Source of the DNA: an uncultured Woeseiaceae bacterium
Lineage (GTDB): Bacteria > Pseudomonadota > Gammaproteobacteria > Steroidobacterales > Woeseiaceae
DNA: 64,000 nucleotides
Direction of reading: 5' to 3'
NCBI GenBank assembly: GCA_947259985.1
Contig: CAMYOJ010000051.1
Location: 18,121-82,120, forward strand
Position numbers and translations under genes: made by a program
Part shown: in pieces, positions 25,966 through 33,468 of the stretch
Numbering within the stretch: position 1 is the first letter of the stretch
How the letters are laid out: every line of letters starts with the position of its first letter
The notes under the pieces: generated by a model
What the model was told of the DNA's origin: nothing
The model's input: the letters and a program-made list of their open reading frames with translations, nothing else
Database searches by the model: none

Positions 25966-26865
25966 ATGCGCCTGCGACAGATCGAAGTGTTCCACGCTGT
26001 CTACTCGAGCGGTTCGATGACCGGCGCGGCCGCCATGCTCAACGTCTCGCAGCCGTCGGTGTCGAAGGTGCTGGCGCACGCCGAGCAGCAGCTCGGCTAC
26101 CTGCTGTTCGACCGCGTCAAGGGCAAGCTCGTGCCGACACCCGAAGCGCATCGCCTGTTTGCACACGTTTCCACCGTCTACCGCGACGTCGATCGCCTGC
26201 GCCACGTCGCGGCCAATCTCAGGTCCGGCGACTCGGGGCATATCCGTTTCGCCGCCACACCCGCGTTCGGCGTCGAGGTGCTCCCGAAAGCCGTCGCGAC
26301 GTTTCGCGAGCAACATGCCGATACGATTTTCGAGATCGAGACGCTGCATCTCGATCAGCTCAACGAAGCATTGCTCGAGTCACGCATGGACGTCGGCCTC
26401 GCATTCGATCCACCGAAGACGCCTGGCATCGATCAACGCACGATCGCGACGAGTCGCTTTGTCGTAATTGCACCTGACGACACCGATTTCGGCGACAAGA
26501 CCCGGCTGACGGCGGCCGACCTCTGCGGTCATCCGTTCATCGGCCTCAACAGCCGCGGCCCGCTGGGACGGATGCTGTCGACCTACCTGGAACCCGTACA
26601 GAAAGACCTCGACATCGTTACCTGGTCGGAGACCTATCATGTCGCGAAGGCGCTGGTCAGCTGTGGAGCGGGCGTGACCATCGCCGATGAAATTACCGCG
26701 AGATCGGGTGGCACGAGCGGCATCCGACTGTTGCCGCTCGAGCCCGAACTCGAGTTCGACATCCGGGTCCTGGGCCTCGCCGCCGCACCGTTATCGATCG
26801 CGGCACAGAACTTCATCGAGCATCTCGCGAACTCTATCGAGGCGTTTTGCGCACCCGCTTCTTAA
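25966..26865 (+). CDS. LysR-family transcriptional regulator
   Basis: 299 residues from ATG 25966, supported by GGGGGA 4-9 bases upstream; a frame-open ATG at 25879 would add a non-homologous 29-residue leader. N-terminal HTH: MRLRQIEVFHAVYSSGSMTGAAAMLNVSQPSVSKVLAHAEQQLGYLLF, of the OccR/NocR-like type, which often control opine and basic amino-acid catabolism. The effector domain (~90-290) has the usual GHIRFAATPAFGVEVLPKAV start. Neighbours with the same palindrome are the CapA-family, TonB receptor and DadA-like genes, suggesting it controls these. The effector is unknown; an amino acid is a reasonable guess. Confidence 0.92.
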   Translation: MRLRQIEVFHAVYSSGSMTGAAAMLNVSQPSVSKVLAHAEQQLGYLLFDRVKGKLVPTPEAHRLFAHVSTVYRDVDRLRHVAANLRSGDSGHIRFAATPAFGVEVLPKAVATFREQHADTIFEIETLHLDQLNEALLESRMDVGLAFDPPKTPGIDQRTIATSRFVVIAPDDTDFGDKTRLTAADLCGHPFIGLNSRGPLGRMLSTYLEPVQKDLDIVTWSETYHVAKALVSCGAGVTIADEITARSGGTSGIRLLPLEPELEFDIRVLGLAAAPLSIAAQNFIEHLANSIEAFCAPAS

Positions 26866-26867
26866 CC

Positions 26868-26882
26868 ATAGCCCCAAGTTAT
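26868..26882. promoter_or_regulatory. LysR-type box upstream of the DadA-like gene
   Basis: ATAGCC-CCA-AGTTAT, with extra outer arms CC and GG (CCATA ... TATGG), starts 3 bases after the LysR gene stop and lies 79 bases before the DadA-like ATG (26962). It keeps the T-N11-A spacing of the copies at 23799 and 25927. Its arms diverge more, so the site could be weaker. Confidence 0.55.
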
Positions 26883-26961
26883 GGGCGCTCCAACAATGGT
26901 CATTTGAGGGCCTTGCGACAGGCTCAGTAACATCTCAGTCCTGCTTTGAGAGGGAGCTGAG

Positions 26962-28173
26962 ATGCACGTCGTCGTCATCGGTGCGGGCGTAATAGGCACA
27001 ACAAGCGCGTATTACCTGTCACGGCTCGGCTGCCGCGTGACGGTAGTCGACCGCGCAACGGATGTCGCCAATGAAGCGAGTTATGGCAACGCCGGGCAGC
27101 TTTCCTACAGTTTCACCGACGCGCTCGCGAAACCCGAATTCGTCACGAAGATACCGGGCCTGGTCGCCGGCCGCGACAACGCCTACCAGGTACGGCTGCG
27201 CCCAGACCTCGTCCCGTGGGGCGTGCGCTTCCTGTCGCAATGCACGAAAACACGGGCCGCGAGGAATACCGTTGCCGTGCTGGAAACCGCGCTCCGCTCC
27301 GAAAAGCTCATGGAAGAGTTGCGCGATGAATTGCCATTTGAATTCTCGCACCGCACTGCGGGCAAGCTCGTGCTGCTCGGCAGCGAAGCTGATGTGACAG
27401 CGGCGCGAAAAACGGCGGCGCTCAAGGAGGAACACGGCTGCAAGACGGAAATCCTGAGCCCCGAGGCCGCTGTCGCCCTCGAGCCCACCCTGTCCGATAT
27501 GCAAGGAGACTTCGTCGCAGCGGTTTATTCGGAGCACGATTCGGTGGCCGATTCGCACGCGTTCTGCAAAGGCCTCAAAGCCATTCTCGATAACACAGGC
27601 CGCGTCGACTTCAGGCTCGGCGCGACGGTCAGGCGTCTCATAAAGAACGGTTCCCGTATCGTTGCGATCGAGCTCGACGATGGCCAGTTGTCGGCAGACG
27701 CATTTGTGGTATGCGCGGGTGCCTGGAGCGGAGAGCTGCTGCGGCCGCTGGGTGTCGACCCGCACATCTACCCGGTACGCGGTTACAGCGTGACACTGCC
27801 GCCCGGCCCGTCTGCACCCGACGTGAGCGTGACAGTACTCAAGCGGAAGATCGTCTTCAGTCGCATCAATGGCCGTGTCCGCATTGCCGGTTTCGCCGAC
27901 TTCCTCGGTTTCAGTGAAGAAGACGATGAAGACCGCATCGCTACTCTCATCGAGGTCGCTCGTGAGTATGCGCCGCTGGCGGCTGATTATGACGCGGTCG
28001 ATCAGGAGGCATGGGGAGGTTTCAGGCCGATGACGCCGGATGGGCGGCCGCTCGTGGAACAATCGGACTTCGACGGCCTGTATCTCAACACGGGTCACGG
28101 CATGCTTGGCTGGACGCTGGCCTGCGCGTCGGGCCATGACATCGCGCGACTCGTCGCAGAACCGGCCCACTGA
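26962..28173 (+). CDS. FAD-dependent D-amino-acid dehydrogenase (DadA-like)
   Basis: 403 residues. The N-terminus MHVVVIGAGVIGTTSAYYLSRLGCRVTVVDR is the FAD-binding GxGxxG fold directly at the start. ASYGNAGQLSYSFTDALAKPEF matches the DadA pattern around the flavin, and NTGHGMLGWTLACASGHDIARLV is the characteristic C-terminal flavin-binding end. DadA enzymes oxidise D-amino acids to 2-oxoacids and ammonia and pass electrons to quinones at the inner membrane. GGGAGCTG upstream serves as ribosome site. It lies downstream of the LysR gene on the same strand, with its own LysR-type box. Substrate preference among D-amino acids cannot be read from the sequence; D-proline or hydroxyproline oxidases are related alternatives. 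Confidence 0.87.
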   Translation: MHVVVIGAGVIGTTSAYYLSRLGCRVTVVDRATDVANEASYGNAGQLSYSFTDALAKPEFVTKIPGLVAGRDNAYQVRLRPDLVPWGVRFLSQCTKTRAARNTVAVLETALRSEKLMEELRDELPFEFSHRTAGKLVLLGSEADVTAARKTAALKEEHGCKTEILSPEAAVALEPTLSDMQGDFVAAVYSEHDSVADSHAFCKGLKAILDNTGRVDFRLGATVRRLIKNGSRIVAIELDDGQLSADAFVVCAGAWSGELLRPLGVDPHIYPVRGYSVTLPPGPSAPDVSVTVLKRKIVFSRINGRVRIAGFADFLGFSEEDDEDRIATLIEVAREYAPLAADYDAVDQEAWGGFRPMTPDGRPLVEQSDFDGLYLNTGHGMLGWTLACASGHDIARLVAEPAH

Positions 28174-28265
28174 ATCACGCTAGCGCCAGCCCCGTGATGA
28201 GATATAATCGCCGGCCTCCGTCGGGTACCTTGCCCGGCCCTACCTAGATACTCCGGAGCAGTAAG

Positions 28266-28778
28266 TTGAGTCGGGACCAGAAATTTTTTGATATGTACTC
28301 CCTCGTTATCGGTGTTCTTGCCGCCATAGCACTCGGAATATTCGTCCTTGTGATGAAAGTATCCGACCTGACGCAGGGCGTATACACGCGAGACACGCAT
28401 GAATACCAGGCCGCCGTTGCCGAACGCATCCGTCCTGTCGGCCGGGTTTACCTGCCGGGCGAGGAGCATGAAGCCGAAGCGCCCGTCGTCGCTGCGGCCG
28501 AAGAGCCCGAACCCGTTGCGGCAGCAATGTCCGGACCGCAGGTCTACAATTCAGCGTGTCTTGCCTGTCACGGCGCGGGCATCGGCGGTGCCCCGATACT
28601 CGGCGACGCAGGCCAGTGGGCGCCGCGCATCGAGCAGGGCATCGACGTCCTGACGCAGCACGCGATCCAGGGTTACACGGGCTCTGTTGGTTACATGCCT
28701 CCCAAGGGCGGTCGCATGGACCTGTCCGACGACGAGATCGCGGGCGCGGTTGACTACATGGTCGCTGAGTCGCAGTAA
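28266..28778 (+). CDS. Membrane-anchored cytochrome c5 family protein
   Basis: 170 residues from a TTG start (28266), with GGAG 8 bases upstream; no ATG is better placed. Residues ~10-32 are an uncleaved membrane anchor (MYSLVIGVLAAIALGIFVLVM), followed by an Ala/Glu/Pro-rich linker (~65-88). The heme domain has CLACH, GAPILGD, and GYMPPKGG with the axial Met. Cytochromes of this type shuttle electrons from the bc1 complex to terminal oxidases. It precedes comM on the opposite strand and has its own terminator at 28811-28847. Confidence 0.88.
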   Translation: MSRDQKFFDMYSLVIGVLAAIALGIFVLVMKVSDLTQGVYTRDTHEYQAAVAERIRPVGRVYLPGEEHEAEAPVVAAAEEPEPVAAAMSGPQVYNSACLACHGAGIGGAPILGDAGQWAPRIEQGIDVLTQHAIQGYTGSVGYMPPKGGRMDLSDDEIAGAVDYMVAESQ

Positions 28779-28781
28779 GGC

Positions 28782-30284
28782 TCAGACCCGCCGGTCGAAG
28801 CAACGCAACGATAACGCCTCCGCGACATGCGGGGGCGTTATTTTTTTGTCTCCGGCAAGGTCGGCAATCGTCCGTGCGACACGCAGTACGCGCTGGTGGG
28901 CGCGCGCAGACAGGTTGAACTGTTCGGCCGCGCGCTCGAGCAGTGCCCAGCACTGCTCATTGGCCGAACAGTGTTTCTCGAAGTCCCCGCCTTCGAGCCG
29001 GGCATTGCACGAACCGGCTCGCTCGAACTGCATCCGCCAGGCTTTTTCGACGCGTGCGGCAACTTCGCGGCTTGTCTCCCCACACTGCTCGTGCGAGCGC
29101 AGGGTCTGCGTCGGCGGCCGCGTAACTTCGACATGCAGGTCGATGCGATCGAGCAAAGGTCCCGAGACCTTGCTGCGATAATTGGCAACGCGATCGCCGC
29201 TGCAACGGCAGTCAGCCTGCCGGTCACCCAGGTATCCACACGGGCAGGGATTCATGGCGGCGACGAGCTGAAAGCTGGCCGGAAAATCGGCCTGCTGCCC
29301 CACACGTGCGATGCTGATGACACCAGTCTCCATGGGCTCACGCAATACTTCGAGGACGTTGCGATTGAACTCGGGCAACTCGTCGAGAAACAGGACACCG
29401 TTGTGCGCCCTCGAAACCTCACCAGGGCGAGGCCCCTTGCCGCCACCCACGAGAGCGGCCGCCGAGGCTGTGTGGTGCGGCGACCGAAAGGGTCGTCGAC
29501 GCCAGCCTTCACCGGCAACGGGCGCGCCGAGCACCGAATCGATAGCTGCGGTTTCGAGCGCTTCGTGCTCGCTCATGCGCGGCAGAATGCCGGGCAGACG
29601 TCGCGCCAGCATGCTCTTGCCCGTGCCTGGTGGGCCGATGAACAACAGGTTGTGCCCGCCCGCTGCAGCAATCTCCAATGCGCGCTTGGCATTCTGCTGC
29701 CCCTTGACGTCGGCAAGGTCTTTGCCAGTCCGTGGAATGCCGGCCGGCTCAACATGGGCGGCGGCATCGATCGGCGCTTGACCCGACAGGTGCGCCACCA
29801 CGTCGAGGAGCGAGGCTGCCGGGTAGACGCTGGCGCCCGCAAGCGTCGCCTCGGCGCAATTGTCGCCAGGCACGATGACGGCGCGGCCCGCCTGCTGCGC
29901 CTTCAGGGCTGCGGGCAACATGCCGGGCACGGGCCGCAGCTCGCCGTTCAGTGCAAGTTCGCCGTAGCACTCGATACCCTCGAGACCGGTCTTCGGAAAC
30001 TGCCGGCGCGCGGCGAGAATTCCCAATGCGATAGCCAGGTCGTAGCGGCCGCCGGTCTTTTTCATGTCGGCCGGCCCCAGGCTGATCGTGATGCGCTGCT
30101 GCGGAAATTCGAAGCCGGAACTCAACAGTGCGCCGCGCACTCGATCCTTGCTTTCGCGAACCGCCGTCTCGGCCATGCCCACGATCGTGAAGGCCGGCAG
30201 GCCACCGGACAGAAAGACCTCGATGGTCACGGGCGGCGCTTCGGTGCCGCGCTCTGCGCGGCAATGCAGAATGGCGAGACTCAT
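28782..30284 (-). CDS. comM: YifB/ComM family Mg-chelatase-like AAA+ ATPase
   Basis: 500 residues from ATG 30284, chosen because GGAGGG lies 7 bases upstream and MSLAILHCRAERG is the normal family start; a further ATG at 30299 would add 5 residues. N-terminal Lon-protease-like fold (APPVTIEVFLSGGLPAFTIVGMAETAVRESKDRVRGALL), Walker A GPPGTGKS, Walker B VLFLDELPEF, and four Cys in MNPCPCGYLGDRQADCRC for zinc. The C-terminal helical domain ends RVLRVARTIADLAGDKKITPPHVAEAL. ComM is a hexameric helicase that extends branch migration during natural transformation. A type IV pilus operon is in the same window, but competence is not proven. Confidence 0.94.
   Translation of the reverse strand: MSLAILHCRAERGTEAPPVTIEVFLSGGLPAFTIVGMAETAVRESKDRVRGALLSSGFEFPQQRITISLGPADMKKTGGRYDLAIALGILAARRQFPKTGLEGIECYGELALNGELRPVPGMLPAALKAQQAGRAVIVPGDNCAEATLAGASVYPAASLLDVVAHLSGQAPIDAAAHVEPAGIPRTGKDLADVKGQQNAKRALEIAAAGGHNLLFIGPPGTGKSMLARRLPGILPRMSEHEALETAAIDSVLGAPVAGEGWRRRPFRSPHHTASAAALVGGGKGPRPGEVSRAHNGVLFLDELPEFNRNVLEVLREPMETGVISIARVGQQADFPASFQLVAAMNPCPCGYLGDRQADCRCSGDRVANYRSKVSGPLLDRIDLHVEVTRPPTQTLRSHEQCGETSREVAARVEKAWRMQFERAGSCNARLEGGDFEKHCSANEQCWALLERAAEQFNLSARAHQRVLRVARTIADLAGDKKITPPHVAEALSLRCFDRRV
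28811..28847 (+). terminator. Rho-independent terminator of the cytochrome c5 gene, antisense to comM 3' end
   Basis: ATAACGCCTCCGC (28811-28823), loop GACAT, GCGGGGGCGTTAT (28829-28841), followed by a run of T through 28847. The stem has 13 pairs with one G-U. It lies 32 bases after the cytochrome stop and entirely within the last codons of comM on the other strand, where it encodes the conserved KKITPPHVAEAL segment. Confidence 0.85.
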
Positions 30285-30373
30285 GCAGCGGCCCTCCATG
30301 GCCTGCGGCGATCATGTACGTTGCCCGCCGCGGCAGCGGGCCCTCGTCAAGCGGGATAGAGAAATGCCCGCGA

Positions 30374-30610
30374 TTATTCTGTTTCGAGTTCCTCGAGACG
30401 TTTTTCGAGCGCTTCGAGCTTCTCGCGCGTACGCGCCAGCACGGCTTCCTGAACCTCAAACTCCTCGCGCGTAACGAGATCGAGCTTGGCCAGCGAAGCG
30501 CGCAGCACGGCGCGAAAATTGTTCTCGAGATCCGCGCCCACCGAGCGCAGGCCTTCGGGCACCGATTCGGCGAGCTTTTTCGCCAGGTTTTCAATGGAAT
30601 CGTCAGTCAT
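30374..30610 (-). CDS. ubiK: Ubiquinone biosynthesis accessory factor UbiK (BMFP/YqiC)
   Basis: 78 residues from ATG 30610; upstream frame-open codons add no homologous sequence. SIENLAKKLAESVPEGLRSVGADLENNFRAVLRASLAKLDLVTREEFEVQEAVLARTREKLEALEKRLEELE is the UbiK pattern: an amphipathic N-terminal helix, then a C-terminal coiled coil that trimerises. UbiK partners with UbiJ in the cytosolic ubiquinone-synthesis complex, and ubiJ itself lies at 46659 in this window. It lies 90 bases upstream of comM on the same strand. Confidence 0.88.
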   Translation of the reverse strand: MTDDSIENLAKKLAESVPEGLRSVGADLENNFRAVLRASLAKLDLVTREEFEVQEAVLARTREKLEALEKRLEELETE

Positions 30611-30683
30611 AGCGGCTTGATACCTGACGTCAGCGAAGAATACCAGCGGCATTTGCACCGACAGGCGGCAAAAACGTTCGTTG

Positions 30684-30700
30684 CTCACCATTCTGGGGCA
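30684..30700. promoter_or_regulatory. NtrC-like site, distal
   Basis: CTCACCA-TTC-TGGGGCA resembles the NtrC dyad TGCACCA-N3-TGGTGCA, with weaker arms: one mismatch on the right, two on the left. It is centred 32 bases from the second, better site, about three helical turns, so two NtrC dimers could bind the same face. Confidence 0.5.
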
Positions 30701-30716
30701 AAGCGCTCTCTGCGGC

Positions 30717-30731
30717 GCACCAACATGGTGC
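30717..30731. promoter_or_regulatory. NtrC-like site, proximal
   Basis: GCACCA-ACA-TGGTGC is an exact match to the core of the enhancer dyad used by NtrC (GCACCA-N3-TGGTGC). It is about 62 bases upstream of the sigma-54 -24 element at 30786, within the usual enhancer range. It lies in the 248-base gap between ubiK (minus) and torF (plus). Confidence 0.75.
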
Positions 30732-30785
30732 GAGTCACCCCGCCGCAATTTTATTAACCGTTGATTTCAAGAGGGTTTCCAGACT

Positions 30786-30800
30786 TGGCACGTTAACTGC
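30786..30800 (+). promoter_or_regulatory. Sigma-54 promoter of torF-glnK-amtB
   Basis: TGGCACGTTAACTGC has the invariant GG (-24) and GC (-12) dinucleotides exactly 10 bases apart, with the full TGGCAC element. Start of transcription would be near 30812, leaving a leader of about 47 bases before the torF ATG at 30859. With the two NtrC-like dyads upstream, this predicts induction under nitrogen limitation. Confidence 0.8.
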
Positions 30801-30858
30801 TTTTAACAGGGCGAAAGCGGCCCTCGGGCCATCATCTTTTTATCGGGAGCAACATGTA

Positions 30859-31539
30859 ATGAACATCAGGAAAACGGCGTTTATCGCCATCGCACTTGTT
30901 ACCAGTGGAGTGGCGAACGCCCAATGGTCTGCCAACATCGGCTTTGCCAGTGACTATTATTTCCGCGGCATCTTCCAGGCGCAGTCATCGGCCAGCGGCG
31001 GCATCGATTACAACCACGAAAACGGATTCTACGCCGGTGTCTGGGCCGCGGATGTCAGTGACGGCGCTTCGGCCGGCTATGCCGGCGACGATGCCGCTGG
31101 TCTCGAGGTCGACGGCTACTTCGGTTATGGCGGCGAGGTCGGCGACTTCACCTACGGCATCGGCTTTACGGGCTATTACTACACACAGGAATTTGATGAC
31201 ACCTACCAGGAGATCAACCTGAGCGGTGGCTACGGCATCGCGACGATCGATGTCGCCGTTGGCGAGTACGATAACTTCGATGGCCCGACGCAGGACTACA
31301 CCTACTACTCATTGACGCTTGAGAAGAACGGTTTCTACGGCAAGTACGCAGGATTCAGCCAGGACGCAGATGGCGAGTACTTCGAGCTCGGTTATGGCGC
31401 GACCGTCGCCGATATCGATCTCGGCGTCTACATCGTTTTCAACGACGAGGACCTGAGCGGAATCGTGGACGAGGGCGGTGACACGACGGACGACCAATCG
31501 GTTGTATTCACGATCGGCAAATCTTTCGATATTAAGTAA
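30859..31539 (+). CDS. TorF family putative porin
   Basis: 226 residues with signal peptide (TAFIAIALVTSGVANA-QW). The mature chain starts WSANIGFASDYYFRGIFQAQSSASGGIDY, the hallmark of the TorF/TIGR02001 family of small outer-membrane barrels, and shows alternating aromatic beta strands up to the terminal VVFTIGKSFDIK. It is the first gene of a cluster with glnK and amtB, an arrangement common in gammaproteobacteria, so it may help ammonium or other nitrogen compounds cross the outer membrane. That role is inference from context and from the sigma-54/NtrC promoter. Confidence 0.88.
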   Translation: MNIRKTAFIAIALVTSGVANAQWSANIGFASDYYFRGIFQAQSSASGGIDYNHENGFYAGVWAADVSDGASAGYAGDDAAGLEVDGYFGYGGEVGDFTYGIGFTGYYYTQEFDDTYQEINLSGGYGIATIDVAVGEYDNFDGPTQDYTYYSLTLEKNGFYGKYAGFSQDADGEYFELGYGATVADIDLGVYIVFNDEDLSGIVDEGGDTTDDQSVVFTIGKSFDIK

Positions 31540-31547
31540 GTCACAGC

Positions 31548-31573
31548 GGGCGGCCGCAGGGCCGCCCATTTTT
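31548..31573 (+). terminator. Terminator-like hairpin after torF
   Basis: GGGCGGCC (31548-31555), loop GCAG, GGCCGCCC (31560-31567), then ATTTTT. The T run is short, so some readthrough into glnK-amtB is expected; it could set a high torF to low glnK-amtB ratio. Confidence 0.6.
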
Positions 31574-31586
31574 CACAGGGGATTAG

Positions 31587-31928
<342 letters not shown>

Positions 31929-31949
31929 CGAGTCTGGGAGGAATTACTC

Positions 31950-33224
31950 GTGGAAGAAACAACTCAAATAGCGGCGCAGGTGACCGAACTCGCCTATGCG
32001 CTCGATACTTTCTATTTCCTCGTCATGGGGGCGTTCGTCATGTGGATGGCGGCCGGCTTCACTATGCTCGAGTCCGGTCTCGTCCGTGCCAAGAACACGG
32101 CCGAGATTCTCACCAAGAACGTCGGTCTGTACTCGATCGCCTGCATCATGTTCATGCTGGCGGGCTACACGATTATGTATCCGTCAGACGCGTCGAACCT
32201 GTTCCTGCAGTTTGGCGACGGCTGGCTCAGCGCGGACGACAACTCGGCAGAAGCCGTTCTCGCGAGCGGCGGTGAAACCTACTACTCGAACCTGTCGGAC
32301 TTCTTCTTCCAGGTCGTGTTTGTGGCAACCGCGATGTCGATCGTTTCGGGCGCCGTGGCCGAGCGCATGAAGCTCTGGTCCTTTTTTGCGTTCGCGGTCG
32401 TCCTTACCGCTTTCATCTATCCAATTCAGGGCTTCTGGAACTGGGGCGGAGGTTTCCTCACCGAGAGTTTCGGCTACTTCGACTTCGCGGGATCGGGCAC
32501 CGTCCACCTTTGCGGCGCTGCCGCGGCGCTCGCTGGCGTGCTCGTCCTCGGTCCACGCAAGGGCAAATACGGTCCCGCCGGCCAGGTGAATGCAATACCA
32601 GGCGCCAACCTGCCGCTCGCGGCACTGGGCACGCTGATCCTGTGGCTCGGCTGGTTCGGCTTCAACGGCGGCTCGGAGCTCAAGGTTTCCGACGTCGGCG
32701 AAGCGAACGCGGTCGCGCTCGTGTTCGTCAACACGAACATGGCGGCAGCCGGCGGTCTCGTGTTCGCGCTGCTGTTATCGCGCTTCTGGTTCGGCAAGGC
32801 CGACCTGACGATGGCACTCAACGGCGCGCTCGCAGGGCTTGTAGCGATTACAGCCGATCCGTTGTCGCCCACCCCGGTCCTTGCCACTGTAATCGGCGCC
32901 ATCGGCGGTTTGATCGTCGTTGCCTCGATCGTGTCGCTCGACAAGCTGAAAATCGACGATCCGGTCGGTGCAATATCAGTGCACGGCGTTGTCGGCATCT
33001 GGGGCGTACTGGCGGTGCTGCTTTCGAACGGTGAGGCGGGCTTCGTCGGACAGTTCGTCGGCATCCTCAGCATCTTCGCCTGGACGTTCGGCGTCAGCCT
33101 GATCGTCTGGTTCGCACTCAAGGCCACGGTTGGCATACGCGTCTCGGAAGAAGAGGAATACGAGGGCGTCGACATCGGCGAATGTGGCCTCGAGGCCTAC
33201 CCCGAGTTCACGTCGGCGGAGTAA
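31950..33224 (+). CDS. amtB: Ammonium transporter AmtB
   Basis: 424 residues from a GTG start with GGGAGGAA upstream. About 11 membrane helices. The start FYFLVMGAFVMWMAAGFTMLESGLVRAKNTAEILTKNV, the pore histidines in GTVHLCGAAAALAG and ISVHGVVGIWG, and GLVAITADPLSPTP identify Amt. The C-terminus (KATVGIRVSEEEEYEGVDIGECGLEAYPEF) is the cytoplasmic tail that contacts GlnK. There is no cleaved signal sequence. It transports ammonium across the inner membrane under nitrogen limitation. Confidence 0.95.
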   Translation: MEETTQIAAQVTELAYALDTFYFLVMGAFVMWMAAGFTMLESGLVRAKNTAEILTKNVGLYSIACIMFMLAGYTIMYPSDASNLFLQFGDGWLSADDNSAEAVLASGGETYYSNLSDFFFQVVFVATAMSIVSGAVAERMKLWSFFAFAVVLTAFIYPIQGFWNWGGGFLTESFGYFDFAGSGTVHLCGAAAALAGVLVLGPRKGKYGPAGQVNAIPGANLPLAALGTLILWLGWFGFNGGSELKVSDVGEANAVALVFVNTNMAAAGGLVFALLLSRFWFGKADLTMALNGALAGLVAITADPLSPTPVLATVIGAIGGLIVVASIVSLDKLKIDDPVGAISVHGVVGIWGVLAVLLSNGEAGFVGQFVGILSIFAWTFGVSLIVWFALKATVGIRVSEEEEYEGVDIGECGLEAYPEFTSAE

Positions 33225-33238
33225 TCCCCCCGCGGCAT

Positions 33239-33268
33239 TGCCGGACTTGTCATAAGGAAAGTCCGGCA
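33239..33268 (+). other. Perfect hairpin shortly after amtB, without T run
   Basis: TGCCGGACTT (33239-33248) and AAGTCCGGCA (33259-33268) form a 10-pair stem with a 10-base loop, 14 bases after the amtB stop. A weaker CCCC/GGGG stem follows near 33277-33294 and a real terminator at 33324. The three successive stems make a structured 3' end. Confidence 0.5.
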
Positions 33269-33323
33269 GTACCGCACCCCTGCTGCACGGGGGCTCATTT
33301 TTCCCCAGTGAAGCAACAACTTA

Positions 33324-33349
33324 GCGGGCCGTAAGGCCCGCTTTTTTTT
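33324..33349 (+). terminator. Rho-independent terminator of the torF-glnK-amtB operon
   Basis: GCGGGCC, loop GTAA, GGCCCGC, then eight T (33342-33349). It is a classical intrinsic terminator, 100 bases after the amtB stop. Confidence 0.9.
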
Positions 33350-33381
33350 GCCTTGAATTAGGGTAAATGCCCGCTGTTCGC

Positions 33382-33397
33382 TGTGACTGCGGTCACT
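33382..33397. promoter_or_regulatory. CRP-like palindrome upstream of a DUF4124 gene
   Basis: TGTGACTGCGGTCACT has the TGTGA-N6-TCAC form of CRP/Vfr sites, one base short of the full consensus. It lies 72 bases before the DUF4124 ATG at 33469. Confidence 0.4.
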
Positions 33398-33468
33398 ACA
33401 AAAACTCCTATGGCATGATCTAATTTCGTTTAGTAAATACGTCGGGCACCTGGCCTAAGAAGGGCAAT

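Noticed and set aside
28178..28200. ATCACG/CGTGAT inverted repeat before the cytochrome c5 gene
   Set aside because: Arms are only six bases with a long spacer and no T run; not distinguishable from chance.
28827..30359. 510-residue plus-strand open frame
   Set aside because: Antisense to comM, which has complete AAA+ motifs; no homology and no ribosome site.
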